From Dyella_B acidisoli (GTDB lineage Bacteria > Pseudomonadota > Gammaproteobacteria > Xanthomonadales > Rhodanobacteraceae), in NCBI RefSeq assembly GCF_049532895.1, contig NZ_CP064031.1, positions 1,116,001-1,180,000 of the forward strand: a DNA stretch of 64,000 bases, read 5' to 3'. Below are positions 32,866 through 41,085 of this stretch, one piece after another. The notes beneath the pieces are model-generated. The model ran no database searches. It saw only the letters and a list, made by a program, of their open reading frames with translations, and was not told where the DNA came from. The first letter of the stretch is position 1; the number at the start of each line of letters is the position of its first letter. The translations under genes were made by a program, and so were the position numbers.

Positions 32866-35280
32866 TTATTGCGGTGCTGGCTCCAGCACCAATGTATGCC
32901 GGTCTTCACCCGGCATCAGCGGTGTAGGCCGCCCGCGTACCCAATCCTCGTGACCGGCACCATAGAACGGCGATAGCGGGTTGTCGCTTTGTCCGCCGGG
33001 CATTTCCAGAATGCCTTCGTCTTCGTGACCCGGCGAGACGTCTATACGTTCAGAGGCTCCAAAGCCCGGGGATGCAACGCGCGGCATGTTGTGATCACCG
33101 GGTAAGGGTTCGTCCGGCATATCGAGCCATCGTCCGATGAAGCCGGGCAGGGCACGCGATAGCGGATGACGAACACCAGCTCGGTTCACTTCACCCCAGG
33201 TGCGCGCAGTCAAACCGCCTTGTTGCTTGCCCAAAGTGTCGGCGACATTGCGCGCGGCCTGTATGAGCAGGGCATGCCAGTCGTGATAAGCGGGATCGAG
33301 CAGGTGTGTGGGTTGCTGCTGGATCAGCATCCACACAGCCGCTTCCTGATTGCCTGGGCCTGGCCATTCGAAATCCGCGAAGCGCTGCTGTATCTGCGCA
33401 GTGAACGGTGCGAGCACCAGTCTGTGCACTTCATCGCGGAAGGCATGCACCAAACGGTAATCCACACTGTCCGGTGCAGCCTGATTGCGCCATGCCGCAG
33501 TGAGCTGGCGCAGCTGATTGAGCGAAGGATCTTGCACGTTGGCGAGCGTGGTCTGCAGCAATTGCTGCCAGCGGGAAAGGAACTGCGCGTGATCGTCCAA
33601 CTGGATGTCCAGCAGATTGCCTGGACCGAAATCGGCACGTGCACGCAGATCGTCGCGAATCTGCTGCGCACGTGCGCCGACGTCGTGCCCGCCTTCGCCG
33701 AGCAAGGCCAGTTCATCGCTGCCGACAGTACGATTGTTGGCCGTCCATAGCCGTCCGTCGGCGGGATTTTCGATGCGAGGGTATTGTGAGGGCGTGGCCC
33801 ACCCTGTCCAACCCGTGTTTGGTTGGGACCAGTCGGCCGGACGCTGTGGGTCAAAACCGGTACGCAACGGAATGCTGTTGCCGGCGATGGTCCAGCCGAT
33901 ATGGCCGGCGCTGTCGGCGGCGAGGAAATTCTGCGGCGGCATGCCGAAGGTCGGCGCTAGATCCAGTGCTGCGGCCACGCTGCTGGCGTGTTCGAGTTGC
34001 ATCATGGCGACGTTGTAGGCACGCGGTTGATCGGCGATCCATGCAAGGGCGAGCGGCGTGCCGTCCGTATCCTTATCCAGAATCGGTCCCCAGCGCGTGT
34101 CTTCTACATGCAAGGTGTATGGCGCGGCGCCCTTGATGCTGATGATCTCGTCATGCGGCTCGATAGCCGTCCAGCCATCCGGCACCTTGTAGCGATTCGC
34201 ATCGTGCGGATCACGTTGAATGCGCCCCCAATCCTGCCAATCGCCGTAGCTGTTGGTGAAGCCCCACGCAACCTGTCCGTTCGAGCCTACCACCACGGCC
34301 GGCGTGCCAGGCAGGGTGACGCCCATGACGTCGCGCTGTCCCTTCGGCGCAGAAGGATCGGGATAGCGCAGGCGCGCGCGGAACCAGATGTCCGGCACGC
34401 GCAAACCCAGATGCATATCGTTGGCGAGAATGGCCGAGTCCGTGCGCGAAACGCTGCCTGCTACGGCGAAGCTGTTGCTGCCGGGGTAGGCGCGGTCCAC
34501 GGACGCAATGGACGTTGCGGCCAGTTTCGCGTTTCCATTCTGTGCACCGCTCTTGCGCAGATCGAAGACGTCCGCCGCCGGTATCACAGGCGATGGCGAA
34601 GTACCGTCTTTCAACGGCGCCTCCCAATTTGGATCGGGCGAGATCAGGAAATTCACCAGCGGCTCGGGCAGCACAGCGCGCATTTGCGCGATGTGCAATT
34701 CGCGATCATTGAGGCCGTCGTTGTTCAAATCCAGATACATCGCGGCAATCACCAGCATCGTATCTTCCGAACGCCAGGGTCGCGGTTTGGCCTTGAGTAG
34801 TAGATACTCCCACGGTTTCTCGCGCAGATTCGCCAGGCCCGCATTCACGCCGTCGCGGTAAAGATCCAGCGTGTGTTTTTGCTCAGGTGCAAGCGCTGCA
34901 TAGGCGGCTTCTGCTATGGCGCGCAGCCGATGGCGGCGATGCTGGATGTCGGTATTCAGCGCCGCAGAGCCAACCAGTTCCGACAGTTCGCCGGCCGCTA
35001 CGCGGCGCATCAGATCCATTGGAAAGAAGCGTTCTTGCGCATGCACGTAGCCCAGCGCATAGCTGATGTCGTCGCGCGATTGGCCGGTGAAGGTGGCGGT
35101 GCCCAACGCGTCGCGCGTGATGGTCACCGGATGCTGCGGCCCATTTACTTGCTGCTGGCCATCCAGCTTCGCGAGGCTGCCCGATAGCAGCCACCAGCCA
35201 GTGGCGAACAGAGCGATCACTAAAAGCAGCACAAGGATCAACAGCGCGCGGAACCAACGGAAGCGAGGTTTCGTTGTCAT
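32866..35280 (-). CDS. Penicillin acylase-family N-terminal nucleophile hydrolase
   Basis: This 804-aa protein is of the penicillin G acylase/AHL acylase family. A hydrophobic N-terminal helix (ALLILVLLLVIALFATGWWL) anchors or exports it. The proenzyme is normally cut before a serine; here YPGSNSF places the probable nucleophile at Ser268, giving about a 267-aa alpha part plus a 537-aa beta part. Members cleave amide bonds of penicillins, N-acyl-homoserine lactones or similar; the substrate cannot be told from sequence. The ATG at 35280 overlaps the stop of the upstream lipoprotein gene (ATGA), so the two are coupled. Confidence 0.9.
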   Translation of the reverse strand: MTTKPRFRWFRALLILVLLLVIALFATGWWLLSGSLAKLDGQQQVNGPQHPVTITRDALGTATFTGQSRDDISYALGYVHAQERFFPMDLMRRVAAGELSELVGSAALNTDIQHRRHRLRAIAEAAYAALAPEQKHTLDLYRDGVNAGLANLREKPWEYLLLKAKPRPWRSEDTMLVIAAMYLDLNNDGLNDRELHIAQMRAVLPEPLVNFLISPDPNWEAPLKDGTSPSPVIPAADVFDLRKSGAQNGNAKLAATSIASVDRAYPGSNSFAVAGSVSRTDSAILANDMHLGLRVPDIWFRARLRYPDPSAPKGQRDVMGVTLPGTPAVVVGSNGQVAWGFTNSYGDWQDWGRIQRDPHDANRYKVPDGWTAIEPHDEIISIKGAAPYTLHVEDTRWGPILDKDTDGTPLALAWIADQPRAYNVAMMQLEHASSVAAALDLAPTFGMPPQNFLAADSAGHIGWTIAGNSIPLRTGFDPQRPADWSQPNTGWTGWATPSQYPRIENPADGRLWTANNRTVGSDELALLGEGGHDVGARAQQIRDDLRARADFGPGNLLDIQLDDHAQFLSRWQQLLQTTLANVQDPSLNQLRQLTAAWRNQAAPDSVDYRLVHAFRDEVHRLVLAPFTAQIQQRFADFEWPGPGNQEAAVWMLIQQQPTHLLDPAYHDWHALLIQAARNVADTLGKQQGGLTARTWGEVNRAGVRHPLSRALPGFIGRWLDMPDEPLPGDHNMPRVASPGFGASERIDVSPGHEDEGILEMPGGQSDNPLSPFYGAGHEDWVRGRPTPLMPGEDRHTLVLEPAPQ

Positions 35281-36137
35281 TGTTCGGCAAACACCGCAAA
35301 AATGCCCGCATAGGGCTTGACCATGAAGGTGGGAGCACCGGCGTAGCCGGTACCGTCGATGTAGAACTGCGAAATGGTGCCGTCCAGGAAAAGCGCATCG
35401 TGGCAGCCGAGCTTGTCGCGGAACAGTTGTGCGAAGGTATGGAAATTCACCGGCGCGTCGCTCACCACGAATACCACCTGATGCGTTGTGCGTGCACACA
35501 CGCCGCTACGCCACTTGGTGCTGGTGGAGTCATGCACGAATTGATCGTTGATCTTGCCGTCGACCACCAGCATCGGTCCCGACTGAGTGGCCCAGTCCGC
35601 CGGTTTGCCGTCCGTCTTGAAGTCCGTGCTGGAGCGCACAGCGGCATGGCCGTCTGGATAGATGGCAAACACGCCGTTGGGACGGATCGAAAAATTGCCG
35701 GCGGCCGGGTTGCCGCGAAACAGATTCAGCGGCACGAGTACCTTGCCGTTTTCAACATACAAGCCCAGCGGTGCATACGCCTGGTCGTAGATGCCGGCAT
35801 TGGCCGCGAACATCAGACGCTTGCCATTGGCGGCGCCCCATTCGCGCAGACTCTGGATATCGCCGAAAGGCTGGCCCGTGTCGGGATTTTTCCAATGCAG
35901 CGTCAGCGCTTCACGATGCAGATCCAAGCTCACCACGGTGAAATCCTGGCCCTGGAAGCTCACCTCGCGACTTTCCATCGGTTGCACCTGGCTGTTGCAG
36001 GCAGCCAAAGGCAGCAGCGCCCCTAACAGGGCGAGCAGACGATGCAGCAGGCTGCGACGCAACCGATGGGCGAGGGCGGACGAGCGCATCCCGAGATGGT
36101 CGCTGCCCGGACGTGATGGATGCAAGAGCATCCGCAC
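35277..36137 (-). CDS. Lipoprotein with phosphodiester glycosidase (NAGPA-like) domain
   Basis: This 286-aa protein has a lipobox (LLPLAAC) after a hydrophobic leader, so it should be a lipoprotein. The mature part has the NAGPA/phosphodiester glycosidase pattern: MFAANAGIYDQAYAPLGLYV, IRPNGVFAI, ATQSGPMLVVDG, VVFVVSD and ALFLDGTISQFYI. The domain removes or hydrolyses GlcNAc-linked phosphodiesters in better-known members. A second possible start (ATG at 36089, residue 17) gives a more ordinary leader length. It overlaps the penicillin acylase start by 4 bp. Confidence 0.85.
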   Translation of the reverse strand: MRMLLHPSRPGSDHLGMRSSALAHRLRRSLLHRLLALLGALLPLAACNSQVQPMESREVSFQGQDFTVVSLDLHREALTLHWKNPDTGQPFGDIQSLREWGAANGKRLMFAANAGIYDQAYAPLGLYVENGKVLVPLNLFRGNPAAGNFSIRPNGVFAIYPDGHAAVRSSTDFKTDGKPADWATQSGPMLVVDGKINDQFVHDSTSTKWRSGVCARTTHQVVFVVSDAPVNFHTFAQLFRDKLGCHDALFLDGTISQFYIDGTGYAGAPTFMVKPYAGIFAVFAEQ

Positions 36138-36183
36138 CAGTTGAGCGCGTAAACTTCAGTTTTGATCTCAGGAATGGGATGCC

Positions 36184-36672
36184 ATGCCCTACACGCCCAT
36201 CGTCGCCACGCTTGGTTACGTGCTTTCTCCCGATCGGAGCAAGGTGCTGATGATCCATCGCAACGCGCGGCCCGACGACCAGCATCTGGGCAAGTACAAC
36301 GGCCTTGGCGGCAAGATGGAGCCGGGCGAGGACATTGCAGCATGCATGCGGCGCGAGATCCACGAAGAGGCCGGCATCGAATGCGAAGCGATGCATCTGC
36401 GCGGCACCCTCAACTGGCCCGGTTTCGGTAAGCAGGGTGAAGACTGGCTGGGTTTCATCTTCGTCATCGACAGCTTCAGCGGCGAGCCGTACACGGCCAA
36501 CCCGGAAGGCACGCTCGAATGGATCGACCTGGACCGCCTGATGGAGCTGCCGATGTGGGAGGGCGATCGCCATTTCCTGCCACTGGTGTTCGATCGTGAC
36601 CCACGCCCGTTCCACGGTGTCATGCCGTACAAGGATGGGCGCATGCAGTCGTGGGCGTACACACGGCTGTGA
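36184..36672 (+). CDS. NUDIX hydrolase, 8-oxo-dGTP diphosphatase type
   Basis: This 162-aa protein has the full Nudix box (GGKMEPGED ... RREIHEEAGI, residues 42-65), with the catalytic Glu residues. Its layout is like the MutT/YtkD-type enzymes that hydrolyse 8-oxo-dGTP or other nucleoside triphosphates (VLMIHRN, GKYNGLGGK, TLEWIDLDRL). It is divergent from the lipoprotein gene. Immediately after its stop begins a second, truncated Nudix N-terminus. Confidence 0.92.
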   Translation: MPYTPIVATLGYVLSPDRSKVLMIHRNARPDDQHLGKYNGLGGKMEPGEDIAACMRREIHEEAGIECEAMHLRGTLNWPGFGKQGEDWLGFIFVIDSFSGEPYTANPEGTLEWIDLDRLMELPMWEGDRHFLPLVFDRDPRPFHGVMPYKDGRMQSWAYTRL

Positions 36673-36674
36673 CC

Positions 36675-36770
36675 ATGCGGGAGATCGAGATCGTCGTTGC
36701 GATGATTTGCGGTGACGCAGCGCACGTATTGCTGGTGCGCAAACGCGGTGCTGAGGTTTTTCAGCCGTGC
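36675..36770 (+). pseudogene. Truncated second NUDIX gene, broken by a family B palindrome
   Basis: The ATG at 36675, two bases after the previous stop, starts MREIEIVVAMICGDAAHVLL then VRKRGAEVFQP. This is the typical N-terminal strand and the stretch just before the GGK of a Nudix box. After FQP the family B repeat begins (36771) and the Nudix box is missing. The frame continues through the repeat into antisense of the KAS gene. I read this as a broken tandem Nudix gene, not a real product. Confidence 0.75.
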
Positions 36771-36843
36771 TTAGGTTGGGGTGCAAACCCCAACGTTGTC
36801 GTGCCTGTGCAGATGGAAATGTTGGGGTTTGCACCCCAACCTA
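36771..36843. repeat. Family B palindrome at the NUDIX remnant/KAS junction
   Basis: TTAGGTTGGGGTGCAAACCC on the left and the complementary arm on the right (through CCAACCTAG) surround an approximately 30-bp centre. Its right edge supplies the stop codon (TAG at 36841-36843) of the ketoacyl synthase. Its left edge cuts the second NUDIX gene. Confidence 0.9.
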
Positions 36844-38055
36844 GGACGCCTTTCGCACCGCGACCACCGCGTTCAAGCCACCAAACGCAAACGAGTTGCT
36901 CAACGCTGCACGCACCGTCATGGCACGCGCTTCATTCGGCACATAGTCGAGATCGCAAGCAGGGTCAGGGGCGACGTAATTGAGCGTGGGCGGCACGATG
37001 CCGTGGCGCAGCGCACCGATCACCGCGATCATTTCCAGGGCACCGGCAGCGCCGATGGCATGCCCGTGCATCGGCTTGGTGGAAGTCACTGCCAGGCGAT
37101 GCGCATGCTCACCGAACACATTGTGGATGGCGCGCGTTTCGGTGGAGTCATTCGCCACCGTGCCGGTGCCGTGCGCGTTGATGTAATCGATCTCGGCGGG
37201 TTGCATGCCGGCATCGTTCAAAGCTGCCTGGATGGCCGCCGCCGCGCCAACGTCCGATGGTGCGGCGATGTCGCCAGCATCCGCGCTCATACCCACGCCG
37301 GCCAGTTCCGCCAGGATGGTGGCGCCGCGCGCTTGCGCGCCTTCGAGCGTTTCCAGCACGAACATCGCGGCGCCTTCACCAATCACTAGCCCACGGCGGC
37401 CTGAGCTGAAAGGACGGCAAGTGTCGGGCGCCAGCACGCGCATCGCTTCCCACGCCTGCATCACGCCGGGCGTAATGCAGGCCTCGGTGCCGCCGACCAC
37501 GGCAGTGTCCACCAAGCCGGCGCGTATCATCATCGCGGCTTGCGCGAAGGCGTGATTGGATGAGGCACACGCGCTAGCCACCGTGAACGTGGGTCCGGTG
37601 ATGCCGTGTGCCATGCTGATTTGGCTGCATGGCGCGCTGCTCATGATGCGCACGATGCCCAGCGGATGAAACCGCCCAGACTTTTCGGCGTAAAGCTTGC
37701 GGTACAGGCCGTCGCGTGTTTCTTCGCCAGCAGAGCCAGTACCAACCACCACGGCGGTGCGCGCGGCGCGCTCGTTACGGAATTCCAAACCTGCTTGCTG
37801 GATGGCTTCGTTGGCAGCCACCAACGCGTACTGGGCCAGTGGATCGAGAAATGGCAAGCGTGCTTCATCGATAAACGCCAGCGGTTCGAAATCAGCGATC
37901 TCGGCGCCAACGGGACTGCCGCGCATCAGGCTCGAATCGAAATGCTGCAACGGAGCGATGCCGCTGCGGCCCTCGGTCATGGCCTGCCAGATATCGGAAG
38001 CGTTGTGGCCGAGCGCGCAGATGCCGCCCATGCCGGTGATCACGATACGGCGCAT
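36841..38055 (-). CDS. Beta-ketoacyl-ACP synthase, FabF/FabB class
   Basis: This 404-aa condensing enzyme has the active-site Cys in TVASACASSNHAF (C163), His in NAHGTGT (H295) and His in KPMHGHAIGAAG (H332), the Cys-His-His set of elongating synthases. It elongates an acyl-ACP with malonyl-ACP. It is not the housekeeping fabF of the fab cluster, because it is paired with its own ACP gene 1 bp upstream. Two small EamA proteins and an esterase precede that ACP. The stop codon comes from the edge of a palindromic repeat. Confidence 0.93.
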   Translation of the reverse strand: MRRIVITGMGGICALGHNASDIWQAMTEGRSGIAPLQHFDSSLMRGSPVGAEIADFEPLAFIDEARLPFLDPLAQYALVAANEAIQQAGLEFRNERAARTAVVVGTGSAGEETRDGLYRKLYAEKSGRFHPLGIVRIMSSAPCSQISMAHGITGPTFTVASACASSNHAFAQAAMMIRAGLVDTAVVGGTEACITPGVMQAWEAMRVLAPDTCRPFSSGRRGLVIGEGAAMFVLETLEGAQARGATILAELAGVGMSADAGDIAAPSDVGAAAAIQAALNDAGMQPAEIDYINAHGTGTVANDSTETRAIHNVFGEHAHRLAVTSTKPMHGHAIGAAGALEMIAVIGALRHGIVPPTLNYVAPDPACDLDYVPNEARAMTVRAALSNSFAFGGLNAVVAVRKAS

Positions 38056-38056
38056 A

Positions 38057-38311
38057 TCAGCTATCGGCGGATTTCTGTGCGAGCAGCCGCTCTACCGCGG
38101 CGGTCAAGTCGCCGACGGTGCCGCTCTCGAAATTGACATCTTCGTTGGGCAAGGTGATGTTGAAATGTTCTTCGATGTCGAAAATCACTTCGATGGCATC
38201 CAGCGAGGCGATGCCGAGATCTTTGAGCGTGGATTCGACCTTGATGGTGCTGATGTCGATCTTCGCCTGCTTACTGATGATCTCGGAAACTTCTTGTTGC
38301 ACATTGCTCAT
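38057..38311 (-). CDS. Dedicated acyl carrier protein
   Basis: This 84-aa ACP has the phosphopantetheine serine in LGIASLDAIEVIFDIEEHF (S36); the usual DSL is ASL here. Helix II and III patterns and an acidic character fit the family. The start at 38311 has GGGGAAG before it. The longer open frame upstream is unrelated. It directly precedes the ketoacyl synthase (1-bp gap), so it probably serves that enzyme and not general fatty acid synthesis. Confidence 0.9.
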   Translation of the reverse strand: MSNVQQEVSEIISKQAKIDISTIKVESTLKDLGIASLDAIEVIFDIEEHFNITLPNEDVNFESGTVGDLTAAVERLLAQKSADS

Positions 38312-38497
38312 GTAACTTCCCCGTTGGTCCCCCGCTCCAAAGCGTGACGAAGCGCGCGTGCCTTGTCCATATGAGCGGGAAGCGTAACTTTTTGTGTTCC
38401 CCGGGACCTTTCGTTCACCGCGCTTGTGCCGGGGCGCGACACATCGTCGCGTGCGATAGCTAAACCTTGCAGTTCTTGAATGGCCCAATTGCCAGCC

Positions 38498-38959
38498 TCA
38501 GTCACCGGCCATGACCCCGAGCGCGCCCTTGGCTTCAGTCGGTGCGTCATGTTCGGGATGGGCGCCACTTTCGGCAAGTGCCAAACATAGGATACCAAGC
38601 ATGATCACCCCGGCGCCGAGCAAGCGCACGGGCGTAAGGGCCTCGTGAAATATCCACGCAGAGGCCAGCATCACGCTCACCACGTCCAGATGTGTTGCGG
38701 CAAATGCGGGGCCGATCGGCGCATATTTGAGCAGGCTCATCCAGGTGAAGAAGCTGCCGATGTAGCCGATCAAAGCGATGTAGATCCACGGATGGCCGAC
38801 GATGCGCAGCACCCAGGCCCAACTCGCTTCGGGTGGAAACGCATGCGTGCCGGTCAGTTTGAAGCTCACTTGCACGAGCGTGTCGAAAACCATCAGCAAA
38901 GCGAAGCCGCCCAGGTAGAAGCGCCAGGTGCGCGCAGAGGTGGGAGTGTGGGCGCTCAT
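38498..38959 (-). CDS. Small EamA/DMT-family membrane protein (second of a pair)
   Basis: This 153-aa protein has four hydrophobic helices (FYLGGFALLMVFDTLVQVSF, WIYIALIGYIGSFFTWMSLL, AATHLDVVSVMLASAWIFHE, LLGAGVIMLGILCLAL), half the size of a usual EamA transporter. ATHLDVVSVMLASAWIF is characteristic of the family. It overlaps the previous gene by 4 bp, so the two probably form a heterodimer like other half-size DMT pairs. The substrate is unknown; lipid-linked sugars or lipids are possible by analogy to ArnE/ArnF. Confidence 0.8.
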   Translation of the reverse strand: MSAHTPTSARTWRFYLGGFALLMVFDTLVQVSFKLTGTHAFPPEASWAWVLRIVGHPWIYIALIGYIGSFFTWMSLLKYAPIGPAFAATHLDVVSVMLASAWIFHEALTPVRLLGAGVIMLGILCLALAESGAHPEHDAPTEAKGALGVMAGD

Positions 38960-39315
38960 CCGCTTGCGCCCACGATAGCCACACCTGCACTCACCAGCAG
39001 AATGCCGACTACGCGCAGCGGCGAGAGTTTTTCCCGAAACAGCAGGCGGCCAGCAATCATGATCGCCACCATGTTGATGGACGCGAGCAGTATGCCCTTG
39101 GACAGATCGACCAGCGAAAGAAAGGCAATCCATGACAACAGATGCAGCGCGTACGCCAACAATCCCAGCCACAGCCACGGACGGCTGGCCATGTAGCGCC
39201 AGCGTGCGATGCCATCGCCCGCGCGCGGATCGCTGGCCGCAGCCTTGAAGGCAAGCTGGCCACCGGTATCAAGCGAGACGTTGATCAGCCACAGCGTGGC
39301 GATAAGCGCAGACAC
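38956..39315 (-). CDS. Small EamA/DMT-family membrane protein (first of a pair)
   Basis: This 119-aa protein has four TM helices, with LDTGGQLAFKAAA in the first and LLASINMVAIMIAGRLLFRE in the third, matching the EamA pattern. The start is a GTG at 39315; there is no good ATG. The stop overlaps the next EamA gene by 4 bp. It follows the hydrolase by 14 bp on the same strand, so the three are one transcript. Confidence 0.8.
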   Translation of the reverse strand: MSALIATLWLINVSLDTGGQLAFKAAASDPRAGDGIARWRYMASRPWLWLGLLAYALHLLSWIAFLSLVDLSKGILLASINMVAIMIAGRLLFREKLSPLRVVGILLVSAGVAIVGASG

Positions 39316-39329
39316 GTGCGAGCCTGCGG

Positions 39330-40169
39330 TTAGGCGGCGGCGAGTGCAGCGGGCGTGCAGCTCGCGGCGATCTTGGAGAAAAATTCCACTGAGCGATCTA
39401 TCAGCACACGGCGTTCGCGATCGATGGTGATCATGTGATAGCTGTCTTCCAGCAACAGCATGTCCACGGGACCCGAGACTGCGCGCGCCACGAGGTGGGC
39501 GTTTTCCAGGCTGGCCACGTCGTCTTCGGTCGCGTGTGCGATCAGACATGGCGCAGTCACTTTGGGTAGCTCGCGTTTGACCACCGCGGCCATGTCGTAC
39601 ATCTCGGCCAAAGAGGGCCATGGATTGCCGGGCAGGCCGGCTGCCGCGCTGTCACCGCCGAGCATCAGGCCGCTGATTTGTGCGCGCAGGCGTTCATCAC
39701 GCAGGCCATAGGGTTCGCTCTCATGCACCATGCGGTGTTTGCAGAGCCCCAGGCGTGTGATCAGCGGCAGTAGAAAGGAGAGGCGGCTGTACCACGGCAC
39801 CGCCCAGCCGTCGTAGCGGAAAGTGGCGCCGTATACACCCACGCCGCGTACCCATTCCGGGCGCTCTGCCGCGAGTTTCAGCGCGAGGATCGCGCCCATC
39901 GACAGGCCTGCCACGAACAGATGGTCCACTTCGTGCCGGAATGCGTCCGCAGCAGCTTCCACGCTGGCGTACCAATCCTTCCAGCCGGTGGCCAGCAAAT
40001 CCGGTACGTCGCCGCAGTGACCGGCCAGCTGCATGCCGTAGACGCTGAAACCTGCGCGGTTCAGCCCTTTGCCAACCAGGCGCATCTCGGTGGGGGTGCC
40101 GGTGAGACCATGAATGAGCAGCACGCCGATACGGCCACCTTCGAAGCGGAACTCGACGTTTTGGATCAC
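39330..40169 (-). CDS. Alpha/beta-hydrolase, carboxylesterase or lysophospholipase type
   Basis: This 279-aa serine hydrolase has the oxyanion segment LIHGLTGTP and the nucleophile GLSMG (residues 91-95). The Asp comes from TEDDVAS and the His from EDSYHMITID. The pattern resembles carboxylesterase Est30 and monoacylglycerol lipases. The start is a GTG at 40169. It begins the minus-strand run hydrolase-EamA-EamA, followed after 186 bp by ACP-KAS. Confidence 0.88.
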   Translation of the reverse strand: MIQNVEFRFEGGRIGVLLIHGLTGTPTEMRLVGKGLNRAGFSVYGMQLAGHCGDVPDLLATGWKDWYASVEAAADAFRHEVDHLFVAGLSMGAILALKLAAERPEWVRGVGVYGATFRYDGWAVPWYSRLSFLLPLITRLGLCKHRMVHESEPYGLRDERLRAQISGLMLGGDSAAAGLPGNPWPSLAEMYDMAAVVKRELPKVTAPCLIAHATEDDVASLENAHLVARAVSGPVDMLLLEDSYHMITIDRERRVLIDRSVEFFSKIAASCTPAALAAA

Positions 40170-40277
40170 TTAGGGTCTCTACTGCAAACTAAAGGGCGGG
40201 ATAGTTCAGCAGTGTGTGGGCAGCGGCTTTCCATGCGCTTTCGGTGGCGCGGAGGCTTGCGAGGTGTTACCTGGTGA

Positions 40278-40417
40278 ATCCCTCTCCCTTTAGGAGAGGG
40301 TGCCGAGAGGCGGGTGAGGGTTTGGGCGGAGCGTAATGATGATCTCTCGCCCAAGACTTCAATATCGCGCGATGGCCGCACCCTCACCCCAACCCCTCTC
40401 CCGGAGGGAAAGGGGCT
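40278..40417. repeat. Family A palindromic repeat pair
   Basis: The left unit (CCTCTCCCTTTAGGAGAGG, then GGGTGAGGG) and the right unit (CCCTCACCCCAACCCCTCTC then CCGGAGGG) are about 45 bp apart in inverted orientation. The spacer resembles that of the pair at 43935-44075 (both have GGCGAAGCG/GGCGGAGCG-like starts and GATGATCTC-like centres). The shared spacer suggests a mobile unit of about 140 bp. Confidence 0.85.
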
Positions 40418-40423
40418 AAAGCA

Positions 40424-40909
40424 TCAATGCCGGTCGAACCCACCCAGCCGGCTCACGCCAATCGAGATTCCTACTGAACCCGTGGGGTGATCGCAGCTGC
40501 CGGTGTTCTGCACCATGCTGACCGTACCGGACTGATAGTTGCCGGTGCCGATATGGCTACCGCTGATGACGCCCATGCCGACCGAACCATGCACCTGCGT
40601 CTTGTTGTAGGTGGAGTCGTCGCATCCCGGCACGGCAGCTCGGTCGTTGCCCCGTGCGCCGCTGGTGTCACCGTAATAGACGCCTGGCGCCGGGCTGATC
40701 GCAGCAGGGTGGCCGTTCACGGTCACCGTGCCTTTGCCGTTGGCGCTCGACGATGAGGCCGGCTGAGCGGCGGTGGAGCTGGATGCGGGATAGCCCTGGT
40801 ACCCGTTGGCCGGAAGCTTCAGATTCAGCGGCTGCTGATTGGCCGTCTGCGCCCAGGCAGTAGTAACCAGCAGGCTTGCGGCCAAGGCGGTGAGGGCGCG
40901 GCTTTTCAT
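40424..40909 (-). CDS. Secreted low-complexity protein, unknown function
   Basis: The family is not recognised. The 161-aa protein has a signal peptide (ALTALAASLLVTTAWAQT). A Ser/Ala/Gln-rich stretch with PASSSTAAQPASSSSANGKG follows, then a C-terminal part with two Cys residues and Gly/Ser-rich strands (GSVGMGVISGSHIGTGNYQ, GSVGISIGVSRLGG) that may form a small beta structure. The ribosome site GGAGCACC precedes the ATG at 40909. A similar QPASSST motif occurs in the anchored protein at 53870-55246. Confidence 0.75.
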   Translation of the reverse strand: MKSRALTALAASLLVTTAWAQTANQQPLNLKLPANGYQGYPASSSTAAQPASSSSANGKGTVTVNGHPAAISPAPGVYYGDTSGARGNDRAAVPGCDDSTYNKTQVHGSVGMGVISGSHIGTGNYQSGTVSMVQNTGSCDHPTGSVGISIGVSRLGGFDRH

Positions 40910-41017
40910 CAAGGTGCTCCGAGGTACGTCACGTACATAACGCACAGCAATGCCTTGCCGTGCACATGTCCATTCGACGACTTGCGGGCGGATGAAGTTC
41001 CTTCAAGTGTGCCTCCC

Positions 41018-41060
41018 CCATGGTCATCATTCCCGCTTGCGCGGGAATGACGACCATGAG
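41018..41060. repeat. Family C palindrome, single copy
   Basis: ATGGTCATCATTCCCGCTTG then CGCGGGAATGACGACCAT forms a tight palindrome between parC and the secreted protein gene. It is the simplest copy of the element found doubled at 47037-47134 and 59764-59863. Confidence 0.85.
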
Positions 41061-41085
41061 GTGTGAACGGCGATTCTCGAATACG

